A stretch of 64,000 bases of DNA, from assembly GCA_024331125.1 (NCBI GenBank), contig JANDJI010000003.1:248001-312000 (forward strand), read 5' to 3'. The position numbers and the translations under genes are program-made. The DNA comes from Nitrospira sp. GTDB lineage: Bacteria > Nitrospirota > Nitrospiria > Nitrospirales > Nitrospiraceae. How positions within the stretch are numbered: position 1 is the stretch's first letter; each line of letters starts with the position of its first letter. This document shows, piece by piece, positions 16,404-27,164 of this stretch. The notes beneath the pieces are model-generated. The model did not search any database and was not told where the DNA came from. It worked only from the letters and a program-made list of their open reading frames with translations.

Positions 16404-18029
16404 TCATGGTGAGGCCTTGAGCAATTCTTCATAGATCGCCTTGGCTTTCTTGGCGGCCCCGCCGGTGGTGTTGTCCCACCAGCCCTTCTCCTGCCACCGC
16501 GCCACGATGTCGGCCAGGGCCTGGGCACGAAGGGCGGGGTCCTCGATGGCTCGCACGGCTTCTGCGAGCGCCGAGCCGCGTAACGCATCATCGGGCTTGA
16601 TGCCGGGCTTGCTACAGAGCTCCGCGAGCTTCTGCTCCACCCAGGGGGGGTGGAGGCGGGTGCGTTCCTGCTGATGGCCACCCAGTCCGATAGCGCGCGG
16701 TCCCAATCCTTTCCGCTGCCACTCGGCTTCTTTGCTCTTCACCCGATCCGCCCACTGGCGCACAGCAGTCAGGCGTCGCTCGCAGAGGACCTTCAGGGCG
16801 TTGGACTCGTTCGCTATCCCGCTCTCAAGAGGTAAGCACTCAACGAGCGCCCAACCGAATGGGAGGAGTCGGGACGGTTGATCGCGTTCCTTGGCGGCCA
16901 GCCAGACCGTGGTGGCAGTATTCTGGTAATCCGGCGGCCTCCCTTGGCCTTTAATCTTGATGTTCCGTACCCCTCTCAACGTGACCGACTCCGCGCCGGA
17001 ATGCCGGCCCACGCGCAACAAAAAGACGCCATCACCCGACAACAATGAAGAGCTCACCATCTCGTTGATGGCGTTGCCCCAATCCGCATCGAGAAACCCG
17101 CGTTGCGAAAGCAGTTCGATTTCGCTCTGGAGGATGGGCCGATAGAACGCATTGCACGCCTGGACGATACGGGCCAGGTCAAAGCGCAGGTCGGCGGCAG
17201 GGACCTGCCCTGGCTTGTTCACGTCGCCCAGCAACTGTACGTTGAGCCGGCCGGCAAAGGCGCGGTAGCGCAAGGCCGGGACGCATTCGAGAAGCTGAGG
17301 CGGTCCGCTGTCGCCCTTAGTGCTGCGCTGGTTCCCTTGCCGATCCACGGCAGGAGTTTTCTTGCGATTGACGGCAAACACGATTTCCGCAGCGGGCAGT
17401 CCTGCTTCGCCCTGCCAGGCGGCATCGGAGATATGCACGAGGCGCATGGGGTCGCGTTGGAGAAACATCTTGCGCCGCTCCATCTCGTAGTACTGGAACA
17501 GCCGTCCTTGGAACTCATGCAGCCCCTTCTGTTCGTGAGGCAGCCTTGGCGCGCCATTATTGATCTGATCGAGCAGCGCGGTACGAATGGCGCCCTTGAT
17601 GGACGATCCCATCAACACCGGCAGCCGAGTGGCGGGATTGTAGGCAGTCCGGCCGATCCCCAGTTGGTTGATCACGCGTCGCCCTCGTCCTTCTTGCTGC
17701 GCGATCTGTCCCACGCGCTCTCGATACAGCGTGGCTACGCCTGCTTGGGCGGGAATGCGGTGCCGCGCGAGCGGCGCCAGGACCCTGCACCGGTCGTGAA
17801 AGAATTTTTGAACCGCTCGGAGCATCGTGTCGTCCGGTGTCCGACTGACAATGCTGCTCAGTTCTTGGTGATCCGGCGCCGAAAGCGCATCCACCACCAC
17901 CGACGTGTCGAATTCGTGGAGCGTGTCACCCTCGATGACGTAGTTGGTGGGCTCGTAACTCTCGCCAGTTCCAATGTGGATGGGCGAGAGAGGGGTGACC
18001 AGCAGTCTGTAAGTGTTAAACGTCTTCAT
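16404..18029 (-). CDS. csm5: Type III-A effector subunit Csm5
   Basis: Csm5 is the RAMP subunit that caps the crRNA 3' end of the Csm complex and takes part in crRNA trimming. The N-terminus has VTPLSPIHIGTGESYEPTNY, and the glycine-rich RAMP segment is LMGSSIKGAIRTAL near residue 155. At 541 residues it is much longer than a usual Csm5 (about 350-400). The surplus includes a C-terminal tail ending ARWQEKGWWDNTTGGAAKKA, which also exists as a separate fragment at 15594. Its start overlaps the csm4 stop by 4 nt. Confidence 0.9.
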   Translation of the reverse strand: MKTFNTYRLLVTPLSPIHIGTGESYEPTNYVIEGDTLHEFDTSVVVDALSAPDHQELSSIVSRTPDDTMLRAVQKFFHDRCRVLAPLARHRIPAQAGVATLYRERVGQIAQQEGRGRRVINQLGIGRTAYNPATRLPVLMGSSIKGAIRTALLDQINNGAPRLPHEQKGLHEFQGRLFQYYEMERRKMFLQRDPMRLVHISDAAWQGEAGLPAAEIVFAVNRKKTPAVDRQGNQRSTKGDSGPPQLLECVPALRYRAFAGRLNVQLLGDVNKPGQVPAADLRFDLARIVQACNAFYRPILQSEIELLSQRGFLDADWGNAINEMVSSSLLSGDGVFLLRVGRHSGAESVTLRGVRNIKIKGQGRPPDYQNTATTVWLAAKERDQPSRLLPFGWALVECLPLESGIANESNALKVLCERRLTAVRQWADRVKSKEAEWQRKGLGPRAIGLGGHQQERTRLHPPWVEQKLAELCSKPGIKPDDALRGSALAEAVRAIEDPALRAQALADIVARWQEKGWWDNTTGGAAKKAKAIYEELLKASP

Positions 18030-19006
18030 GCCGCACTTCTACCCTGATCGACTTTGATGGCGACCACCGGCGCATAGCCCTGTTGCACCGTTTGGGGCAC
18101 CGCTTTCGAGAGGCTGCCGTCGCCTCCTAATCCCTGGCCGATGAACAGCCGTGACTCGAATTTCCTTGGGGTTAACACTCCACCGGCAGCAGCCAGAAGC
18201 ACCGGGGTCTTGAACGGATTGCCCCGGTGCACGGCCCTGTCCCCGTGACGCCCGAAGCGGGTGAAGACCTGGTAAAAGCAGCGGTCCGGAATCCATTCCA
18301 ACCCCTGCGGCGCGCAGGGCGCAAGCGTCATCCACGCATTGGCGTCACGCTGGGCAGGCAACGGAGCTTCCTCCAGCGCGTCCATTTTGAATCGCCCGAG
18401 TCCGATGCCGGCATCACGCCCAAACCCCAGCTCGCCGATGTCCGAAAGCGCGGTTTTCACTTCCTCATCGGACAGGCGAGTCTCGTCCAGCACGAGGTAC
18501 AGATCAAGCTGGCCGATGACGAATCGATCCGTTCCGTTTTCCTTGCGCAGACGGCCATACCAGTGCCCAGGCATCGCGTAGGGAGCAAAGTTTTCTCCTG
18601 TCGTGCCGGTGCGCCGGTCGATACTATTGTGGGGCTGAAGGTGGGTGAGAACCCAGCCGCCTGGAAGCTCGTTCGGCTTCACGCAATGACTCAACCAATC
18701 GGCCACCGGCTCGGACACTTTGTCCACCGGCAACCAGTGTCGTTTTTTCACTTCCTTGCGGTCGGCTTGCTCCTGTGCGCGAAACAGCGAGTTCGACATC
18801 GCCGGTCGCGGCAGATAGCCGGCCGGCATCGCATCGGAGATGATGAGAAAAGGCCGCCCATCGGTGTACCCGTTCAGCAACTCGTTTAGGCCTGTCTCGC
18901 CCCTGCGGTTTCTGATCGCCCAGCAGACCTGACCGAACAGGGTGTCTCCCATGAGCGGGGTCCCGAAGGCCGAGAGCGGGGTGATGCGGGCTCGCACCGT
19001 GCGCAT
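18026..19006 (-). CDS. csm4: Type III-A effector subunit Csm4
   Basis: Csm4 is the Cas5-like RAMP that binds the crRNA 5' tag and contacts Cas10. ITPLSAFGTPLMGDTLFGQVCWAI is the expected start. The glycine-rich loop is FGRDAGIGLGRF near residue 202, and the closing segment IGQGLGGDGSLSKA near 295 is family-typical. Full length at 326 residues, coupled to csm5 downstream and 9 bp from csm3. Confidence 0.92.
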   Translation of the reverse strand: MRTVRARITPLSAFGTPLMGDTLFGQVCWAIRNRRGETGLNELLNGYTDGRPFLIISDAMPAGYLPRPAMSNSLFRAQEQADRKEVKKRHWLPVDKVSEPVADWLSHCVKPNELPGGWVLTHLQPHNSIDRRTGTTGENFAPYAMPGHWYGRLRKENGTDRFVIGQLDLYLVLDETRLSDEEVKTALSDIGELGFGRDAGIGLGRFKMDALEEAPLPAQRDANAWMTLAPCAPQGLEWIPDRCFYQVFTRFGRHGDRAVHRGNPFKTPVLLAAAGGVLTPRKFESRLFIGQGLGGDGSLSKAVPQTVQQGYAPVVAIKVDQGRSAA

Positions 19007-19015
19007 AGGCTCCTC

Positions 19016-19741
19016 TCAGGCGACTTCAGCCAGGTTCACTGCCGCCAGTTCGGCCAACACATCCGCTCCATCCAGGCTGAGGCTCGTGAATCGGACCTTG
19101 CCGTAGCCTCGTGAGCCCGATCCGCCCAAGCCCGTCAGTTCCAGCAACTTCAATCCCTCATAGATCATCGGCGCGAGGTTTTCGTTGTCATGCACCCGAA
19201 TGGTCAGGGCGAACTCGAACTGTGCCCCAGCCGGCACCCGCTCTGTATTTCGCGGATGTTCCGCCACGCCTCGAATGCGGTCGATCATGTTTTCCATCTT
19301 GGTTTCCGTGAGCAGCAAGTTGCGGCGATTCATCTCGCTCACCCACTCGCGAGTCAGCGGGCAATCCCAGAAGGCGAGTCGGGTCGGCCCGATCTCCTCG
19401 ATCAGGTCCAGGTTCCCACCCGATCCTTCCGGGGCTCCGCCGAAGAGCTTTAACAGATCCTTGGCGCTGGATTGATCGGCTTGGTTCTGGATGGCAGCAA
19501 TGTGCGCGAAACCCAGCGGCTTCCCCTCGGTAAGCCCGACTACGCCGAGCCGCCATTCCAAGAGACTCCGGATCTTGCCCTTAAGCGAGGAGCCGGGAAT
19601 GTAGGGCTCCTGCGTCTTGGGGTGTTTGATTACCGGATTGTCGGTCCCGCCGATGTGCATTTCCGTATTGCCGGACCCGATATGCAGGCCGGTCATCAGT
19701 TCAAGAACCCCGGTCATCTTGCGGATCGTCGTCAGTTGCAT
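19016..19741 (-). CDS. csm3: Type III-A backbone RNase Csm3
   Basis: Csm3 is the Cas7-like backbone subunit that cuts target RNA every 6 nt. The catalytic Asp is kept as D34 in HIGGTDNPVIKHP. The RAMP signature YIPGSSLKGKIRSLLEWRL follows, and GLGGSGSRGYGKVRF near residue 215 is the C-terminal glycine-rich loop. Length 241 is normal, so this subunit should be active. Confidence 0.95.
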   Translation of the reverse strand: MQLTTIRKMTGVLELMTGLHIGSGNTEMHIGGTDNPVIKHPKTQEPYIPGSSLKGKIRSLLEWRLGVVGLTEGKPLGFAHIAAIQNQADQSSAKDLLKLFGGAPEGSGGNLDLIEEIGPTRLAFWDCPLTREWVSEMNRRNLLLTETKMENMIDRIRGVAEHPRNTERVPAGAQFEFALTIRVHDNENLAPMIYEGLKLLELTGLGGSGSRGYGKVRFTSLSLDGADVLAELAAVNLAEVA

Positions 19742-19760
19742 GGCAGCAATCTCCTCGTGG

Positions 19761-20213
19761 TCAGCTTGGCCGTTCCTGTTTATAAAAGCCCATGAAGGCT
19801 TCCCAGAATAATTTGCAGATTGTGAGGCTGTCCGGATTTGTGACTTCGCCGAGGGTGTGGTGCATGAGCGTGACGAAGGTCCGGTCTACCAGTTTGCGAC
19901 CTTCCGCATACGCCACCTTGGCATTGAGCATACGAATAAACGGGAGATAGTCCTCGAACTTGTCCGGCTGTTGGGTGACACGGGCCTCCCAGAGAATCAG
20001 TTCGTCGTAAAAGCGGCGAAGCTGTGTGGGATTGTTGCGACTTCGATCCTGTGCGACACGTTTTGCCGCGTCTTGCGCCTTGCTGTTGAACAATTCCGGA
20101 TCAATTGGCTTTACAAAGCGAATTGTCCCCCATTGAGACGGTTGAGGTGAGGTTGCCTGCTGTCCCTGGCGTGGCGTCTGCCCGGGGCTGGAATGAGATG
20201 GTTGTTGTGGCAT
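19761..20213 (-). CDS. csm2: Type III-A small subunit Csm2
   Basis: Csm2 is the helical small subunit that lines the inner filament of the Csm complex. The C-terminal two thirds match the family: NPTQLRRFYDELILWEARV, FIRMLNAKVAYAEGRKLVD and LFWEAFMGFYKQ. A Gln/Pro/Ser-rich N-terminal stretch of about 30 residues looks disordered. ATG 20213 is chosen for its AAAGGAG site 5 nt upstream; the longer frame reads back into csm1. Confidence 0.9.
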   Translation of the reverse strand: MPQQPSHSSPGQTPRQGQQATSPQPSQWGTIRFVKPIDPELFNSKAQDAAKRVAQDRSRNNPTQLRRFYDELILWEARVTQQPDKFEDYLPFIRMLNAKVAYAEGRKLVDRTFVTLMHHTLGEVTNPDSLTICKLFWEAFMGFYKQERPS

Positions 20214-20223
20214 ATGGACTCCT

Positions 20224-22950
20224 TTAATCGCGTTGCTGATACAACAGAGTGAACAAGGCGATCTTGTACGCCGCCCCGTGCTTTCCAATGCCGTTGCCGG
20301 CGATCTCCGATGCCAGGGCTTCTTGCAGGGCACGTCGTTGGCGCTCGATTGCGTCCCGGCTTCCTCCACGTTTGATCTTGGTCTCGGCGAGGCGTCGCGT
20401 GTGATAGGCGAATCGAGAATGCCAGATCGCGTTCTCCGGTCGCTCGGTGACCTTGCCCGCCATCTCGGTGAAGGCGAGCAGGTCGTAGAGGTATCCGGTG
20501 GAGAGTCTGTGCTCGGCGGTCAGCCTGGTCAGCTCGGCCTCGCGTGTGATGAGGTCGTCGAAATCGTCCCACGCGGCCGGTACATCAAAACACGTCACCG
20601 CATTCTTGTGCGTGACGGTTCCGTTGACGCGCTTGCTCGTATGCTCCTTGGCCTTCTCCAGCGCCTCTTCAGCCAGACGAGCCAGCTCGCGAATTGGCAG
20701 GCCGGGTTTGGTCATGGACAGTCCTGCCGAGAAATGAATGTCCGGGTTTGCGGTCACATATTCCCGAAATTTGCCTCGCATGTGTTGCGCCAAACGCATG
20801 GTCGAGCGCCAGGGGCCGATCAAAAAGAAATCATCTCCGCCGGCAAAGACCGTATAGGTGTTGGGAAAGGCATTGCGGCAGGCCCACGGCAGCCAAGTCG
20901 CAAAGAACGCGTTCATCTGCCGAGACAGCGCCGCCATCTTGGCGAAGGTGGGCTGCTCCAGGCCCTTCTGAAAAATGAGCCCCAGGTTGTCCACGTCACC
21001 TTTCAGCGTCATCAGCGCTTCCACGCCAGACCAGCGATCCGGTTTTTCAGGGTCCCGCCGGCGGTCGTCCCTGGCAAGATGGTTGAGGGTTTTCGGTTCC
21101 TCCTCGCTTGCCGGACGCTCCAGCCCCTTGTAACGCTCTTCGTCGTAAGCACTCATGTCACCAAAGTGCGGCACGTAGGCATTGATTGGCCGTCGCGCGT
21201 ACCCATTCCAGAGCGGTTGGTCTCCTAACACAGGCAACGAGAAGTCCCACGCACGGACGAGGTTGCCCGAGGCGGCATCCCTGCCGAATCTCCCCGTGGC
21301 TTCCTCGTTGGCTGTAAAACTCACCCAATATCCGAACAGGGGCAGCCGCAGCGTCTGGTGGTCGAGGTTTTCGCGTGAGATCAGAATTCGATCATACCTG
21401 GCCAGCCATTTGCCGGTCGTGATCTGATCCGCGGCCAATTCACTCGCCCACACGGCGTGGTCTCCTTCCAGTCTCACTGCGGCCGGCGAGCGGCCATCAA
21501 TGGCGCAGACCCCTTTGGTATTGTCGAACCGGTCGAGAAAACCGATGAACGCGGCTGGAGCCGAATTGGAACGGCACAGATCGAATCGTTGGAGCTTGGC
21601 GGTTTCCAATTGTTCGAACAACCGTGTCATGAGGTCACGGAATGGACTCTGTCCTTGGTCGCTTCTGCGAAAATCCGACGCCGCGGCTGGCAACCACGCC
21701 AGCCCGATGCCCGATTGTCCGAACGTGTGGTCAAGGAACCACTGGTTCAACTCGCATTGGACGGCACGCAAGCGGTCAATCGCCTGCTCGGTATGCGGGG
21801 CCACGATCAAGAACTTGCCCGCTGCATTGACAACCTGGCTCGTTGAGGGCAGGTTCAGCGACTCCAGCACCTTGAGCGCCGCACACTCCATGAGCAACGA
21901 CACGTAGAAGGACCGACCGCGCAACAACTTGGCCGCTTGGCGGTTGGTTTCCCCACCGGTTGCGAAGATGAAATGCTGAATACCGAAGAAATCGCCCTGG
22001 ATCAGCAGAAATTTGTTCGCTTCCCATGCGGCACGGGCCTCGGCACTGGCTTTCCGCTCCCTATCCCACATCGCGCGTAGTTGGGCGCGCGCGGAGTCTC
22101 CCACGTCTCCCCGGTCATGGTGCCAGCGCCAGAGCGCGACGCCCAATGCCGCCACCGCCTTGGCATGGTCATATAGCGATACGTCGGGTTTGACGTTGAA
22201 GGCCGTGGCGGCGGGAATCGCATGAGCATAGGTCAGCCAACAACTTTCGAAATGGTCGAGCCAGAGCGGAAGCTGGGTGCGATGGGATGATGGGATGGCG
22301 CGAAGCCCGCCGATAAAATTGGTCCACAAGGCCCGGTATTCTTGCTGGGCAGCCTCTTTGTCATCTTGCTCGTATCCGTCCGCCTGGCGGGGGAAAATGG
22401 CGTGCGGTGACAGAGGGCTCAGTGGATACCGCCAATCCAACCGATTCGGTCCTGCTGAATCGAGTCGGATTTGTTCGAAGAGCGTCAGTTGCCGTGCCGT
22501 GTAATGGTTTTTCTTGGTCGAGGTCTCCTCTGCGCCTTCGTTGTAGCCAGCAAACTCTTCCCGCTCAAAACCGGATGCGAGACGATCGGCCGTGGCGATG
22601 ACCCATTGCAGGAAGGTATCCGGTTTGTGATGGCAGGCGGCCGCGTTGATCATGGAATCATCGGCGTTCTTCTCACGCCAGGGGGCGAACGGTGCCATAT
22701 CCTTCCCGACCAATTCAGGGAAATGCTGTTCCAACAGATCCATGGCAATCGCCGTATACGCGGCATGGATGTGCGTGTGTCGCCCCTGAAACGCAGGGCA
22801 GTAGAGCGGCACGTTCCGATCAAGATGGGAGAGCCCTTCGCTATCCCGTTGGTCGGCCTCGGGAATCCGCGCTCGCTCACCGAACTTGCCGAGGTCGTGC
22901 AAGAGGGCCGCCAACGCGACCCGGCAACTTTGGTCCAACAAGGTACTCAT
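20224..22950 (-). CDS. csm1: Type III-A Cas10 (Csm1), HD nuclease and cyclic-oligoadenylate synthase
   Basis: This is the signature subunit of the Csm complex. The HD nuclease motif is at residues 18-19 (ALLHDLGKFGERA), and AACHHKP near 105 completes the metal site, so single-strand DNase activity is predicted. The Palm2 cyclase motif GGDD is intact in VFAGGDDFFLIGPW near residue 703, so cOA synthesis is predicted. Length 908 is typical. It starts 92 bp after cmr6 and precedes csm2, as though the two subtypes had been joined end to end. Confidence 0.95.
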   Translation of the reverse strand: MSTLLDQSCRVALAALLHDLGKFGERARIPEADQRDSEGLSHLDRNVPLYCPAFQGRHTHIHAAYTAIAMDLLEQHFPELVGKDMAPFAPWREKNADDSMINAAACHHKPDTFLQWVIATADRLASGFEREEFAGYNEGAEETSTKKNHYTARQLTLFEQIRLDSAGPNRLDWRYPLSPLSPHAIFPRQADGYEQDDKEAAQQEYRALWTNFIGGLRAIPSSHRTQLPLWLDHFESCWLTYAHAIPAATAFNVKPDVSLYDHAKAVAALGVALWRWHHDRGDVGDSARAQLRAMWDRERKASAEARAAWEANKFLLIQGDFFGIQHFIFATGGETNRQAAKLLRGRSFYVSLLMECAALKVLESLNLPSTSQVVNAAGKFLIVAPHTEQAIDRLRAVQCELNQWFLDHTFGQSGIGLAWLPAAASDFRRSDQGQSPFRDLMTRLFEQLETAKLQRFDLCRSNSAPAAFIGFLDRFDNTKGVCAIDGRSPAAVRLEGDHAVWASELAADQITTGKWLARYDRILISRENLDHQTLRLPLFGYWVSFTANEEATGRFGRDAASGNLVRAWDFSLPVLGDQPLWNGYARRPINAYVPHFGDMSAYDEERYKGLERPASEEEPKTLNHLARDDRRRDPEKPDRWSGVEALMTLKGDVDNLGLIFQKGLEQPTFAKMAALSRQMNAFFATWLPWACRNAFPNTYTVFAGGDDFFLIGPWRSTMRLAQHMRGKFREYVTANPDIHFSAGLSMTKPGLPIRELARLAEEALEKAKEHTSKRVNGTVTHKNAVTCFDVPAAWDDFDDLITREAELTRLTAEHRLSTGYLYDLLAFTEMAGKVTERPENAIWHSRFAYHTRRLAETKIKRGGSRDAIERQRRALQEALASEIAGNGIGKHGAAYKIALFTLLYQQRD

Positions 22951-23041
22951 GATGATGCTGTTCCTCCCCTGCTCGCCCTCCGCTTGTCATCTTTAGGGTT
23001 CAAGGACGGGCTCATCAACGGTTCAGGGGGTGCCTCCGCGC

Positions 23042-24433
23042 CTAGACGGAGGAGTTCTCCGGCAGCACAGTCTTCACTGTGCGCAGGTTTCCCTCGATCA
23101 TGACCAACACCGTGAGGTTCATCAAACTCCCTTTTTTCTCCAACCGCTTGATCTGTTCGGGCGACAGTGTCCTGCGGACTGCTTCAGCCTGCGCGCCTTG
23201 GGCTTCGGCTTTACCAGCCGGACCGGTCACCGTGATCACCCCACCACCGCCTTTCTGGTAAGTGAGGGTGACATTCGTCCATTGTTCCTCCGTAGTCTGC
23301 ATGGATGGGGCGGCTAGTTGTGGCTGCGACGTTGAGGCGGGAGGAGTCCTTTGCTGAGTTGATGTGGGCATTGATGCGGCTGATTCGACCGCGTGCATCG
23401 CCCCATAGCCCACCGCGGTCTTGGCGCCAAAGCCGAGCCACTGGAAGGCGTGCCGGAAGGCAGATTCGAGGAGCGTCTTCCAATGGGTGTCGCCATCATC
23501 GAGCAGATCGGGCGCGTTCGTCGCCCGCTCTTTCGTCAAGCGCCGCAGGTGCTGCTCATCACAGACCACATGAAAGGTAAAGCGCGAGCGCGGCGGCACG
23601 GTGAGAAAGCAAATCGGATTCGGTTGGCCGGAATCGTGGGGGCTCACGCTGTCGCCGGATTTTCTCTCCTTCTTCTGCTGATAGTAATGGCTCTGATGAG
23701 TGGTCATAATCTCGACCATGAGGCTGTCGCCGGCAATCTGCGGAATCACGTCCCAGAACGAAAGCGCGCCACGGACGTGCTGTTGCGAGCGTTCCGGAGA
23801 TTCCAGGCCGAAGAGCACGTCAATGACAGAAAGGGGGATGCGGTCCTTACCGACTGCGAGGGTATAGCATTTGTCTTCGCTCCAGCCCTTATTATCGCCC
23901 CACTGGCCGGAAGCCAGCTCCTTCGCTGCCTGCCGGAGCACACCTTTCACGCCGCTTCCGGGCAGGTAGGGCAGGCCGTAGGGATTCAGAAAGGCAAAGC
24001 CGTTTTCGAGCGGATGTTCATTGCCGAGTCCGGTGGTGAAGGGAGCCGTGGCGGTGGCTTCCAGGACAAAAGCAGAGTTTGCATAAGCTAAGAAGGCTGC
24101 CTGCCTTTTGATCAAACTATCGAGTAAGTCTCTCCATTCTTTCATCCCTCCATCGTTGCGCGGGGTAAGGTACCGGCGGAGTTCAGGTCCTTCATCGGGT
24201 TTTTTGCCTGCCGCTACTGTGCAGGCCCAGGTTTTATTACTGACTTTCTCAGGTACCCATGAGCCCCTCTTTTTTTTGACTGCCATCTCGTCGACCGCCC
24301 AGGTCGGCGCGGAGCGAACTTTATCCCAACCCCAGATTGGGAAATACAACGTGAACCGGTGACCCGGGGGTGCCGAGAGGTAAAACTGCTCGTCGTCACT
24401 TTTCAGATACCTCGGCACGGCAGCGATCGGCAT
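23042..24433 (-). CDS. cmr6: Type III-B subunit Cmr6 with C-terminal extension
   Basis: Cmr6 is a Cas7-like RAMP near the crRNA 3' end of the Cmr complex. FLNPYGLPYLPGSGVKGVLR near residue 155 and FQWLGFGAKTAVGYGAM near 340 are the family's conserved blocks. A Ser/Thr/Gln/Pro linker follows, then about 95 residues (EEQWTNVTLTYQKGGGGVIT onward) not expected in a usual Cmr6. At 463 residues it is clearly long. It is the last cmr gene and directly precedes csm1. Confidence 0.88.
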   Translation of the reverse strand: MPIAAVPRYLKSDDEQFYLSAPPGHRFTLYFPIWGWDKVRSAPTWAVDEMAVKKKRGSWVPEKVSNKTWACTVAAGKKPDEGPELRRYLTPRNDGGMKEWRDLLDSLIKRQAAFLAYANSAFVLEATATAPFTTGLGNEHPLENGFAFLNPYGLPYLPGSGVKGVLRQAAKELASGQWGDNKGWSEDKCYTLAVGKDRIPLSVIDVLFGLESPERSQQHVRGALSFWDVIPQIAGDSLMVEIMTTHQSHYYQQKKERKSGDSVSPHDSGQPNPICFLTVPPRSRFTFHVVCDEQHLRRLTKERATNAPDLLDDGDTHWKTLLESAFRHAFQWLGFGAKTAVGYGAMHAVESAASMPTSTQQRTPPASTSQPQLAAPSMQTTEEQWTNVTLTYQKGGGGVITVTGPAGKAEAQGAQAEAVRRTLSPEQIKRLEKKGSLMNLTVLVMIEGNLRTVKTVLPENSSV

Positions 24434-24489
24434 AGCGTGCTCCTTACCAATGTGCTACAGTGGCTAATACGAGAACCACGAGGTGCGTC

Positions 24490-24708
24490 ATGGCAACGGA
24501 TCTGACCATTCCCCTGGATGATGAACTCGACGCCGAACTGAACCGGCTAGCGCAACTGACCCAGCGCAGCAAAAGCGATCTGGTACGCGAGATGGTACGC
24601 CGTGGCGCCGAGTTGGAAGCGTTGCGCCTGGCCCGCCGGCGCTTGACGCCCTTTGCCGAGCGGGCCGGCTATCTGACTGACGAAGACTTCTGGCGCGCGT
24701 TTTCGTGA
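24490..24708 (+). CDS. Ribbon-helix-helix antitoxin
   Basis: The 72-residue protein has the RHH pattern LTIPLDDELDAELNRLAQLT then QRSKSDLVREMVRRGAELEA. It is a DNA-binding antitoxin for the PIN protein that follows, with a 4-nt overlap (GTGA). It runs opposite to the cmr genes between cmr6 and cmr5. Confidence 0.88.
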   Translation: MATDLTIPLDDELDAELNRLAQLTQRSKSDLVREMVRRGAELEALRLARRRLTPFAERAGYLTDEDFWRAFS

Positions 24709-25112
24709 GGGTGTTCCTCGACACCAACGTGCTGCTCAGCGGCCTGTTTGGGAGCGGGTTGTGCGCTCGCCTGCTCGACACGTTGGTGCTGACCGGCCAC
24801 ACCCTCGTCATTGGCGAACCTGTCTTGGCCGAGTTGACACGGATCGCCCGCGAAAAGTTCCAGGTTCCTGAGGAGGATCTGACCCCGGCACTGGACTGGT
24901 TGCGCCGGCATGAGGTAGCTGACACCCATTCCTCCCTTCCCCTGTCGGACGTACCGGATCCCGAGGATCGCCCCGTCATCGCCTGTGCCTTGGCTGCGGA
25001 GGTCACCCTGTTCATCACCGGCGACCAAGCGCTCTTGCAGCTTGGCTCGCTCCATGGTCTCCGGTTTGTCAGCCCGCGCACGGTATATGACCGCTTGCAA
25101 TCCATCGAGTAA
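24705..25112 (+). CDS. PIN-domain toxin (COG1569-like)
   Basis: PIN ribonuclease of 135 residues. Acidic residues appear in MRVFLDTNVLLSGLFG, GEPVLAELTRIA, VPDPEDRPVIACALAAE and FITGDQALL. The GTG start lies inside the antitoxin's stop. It converges on cmr5 with 6 bp between stops, so transcription from it meets the cmr operon. Confidence 0.88.
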   Translation: MRVFLDTNVLLSGLFGSGLCARLLDTLVLTGHTLVIGEPVLAELTRIAREKFQVPEEDLTPALDWLRRHEVADTHSSLPLSDVPDPEDRPVIACALAAEVTLFITGDQALLQLGSLHGLRFVSPRTVYDRLQSIE

Positions 25113-25118
25113 CCAGCC

Positions 25119-27162
<2,044 letters not shown>

Positions 27163-27164
27163 TC

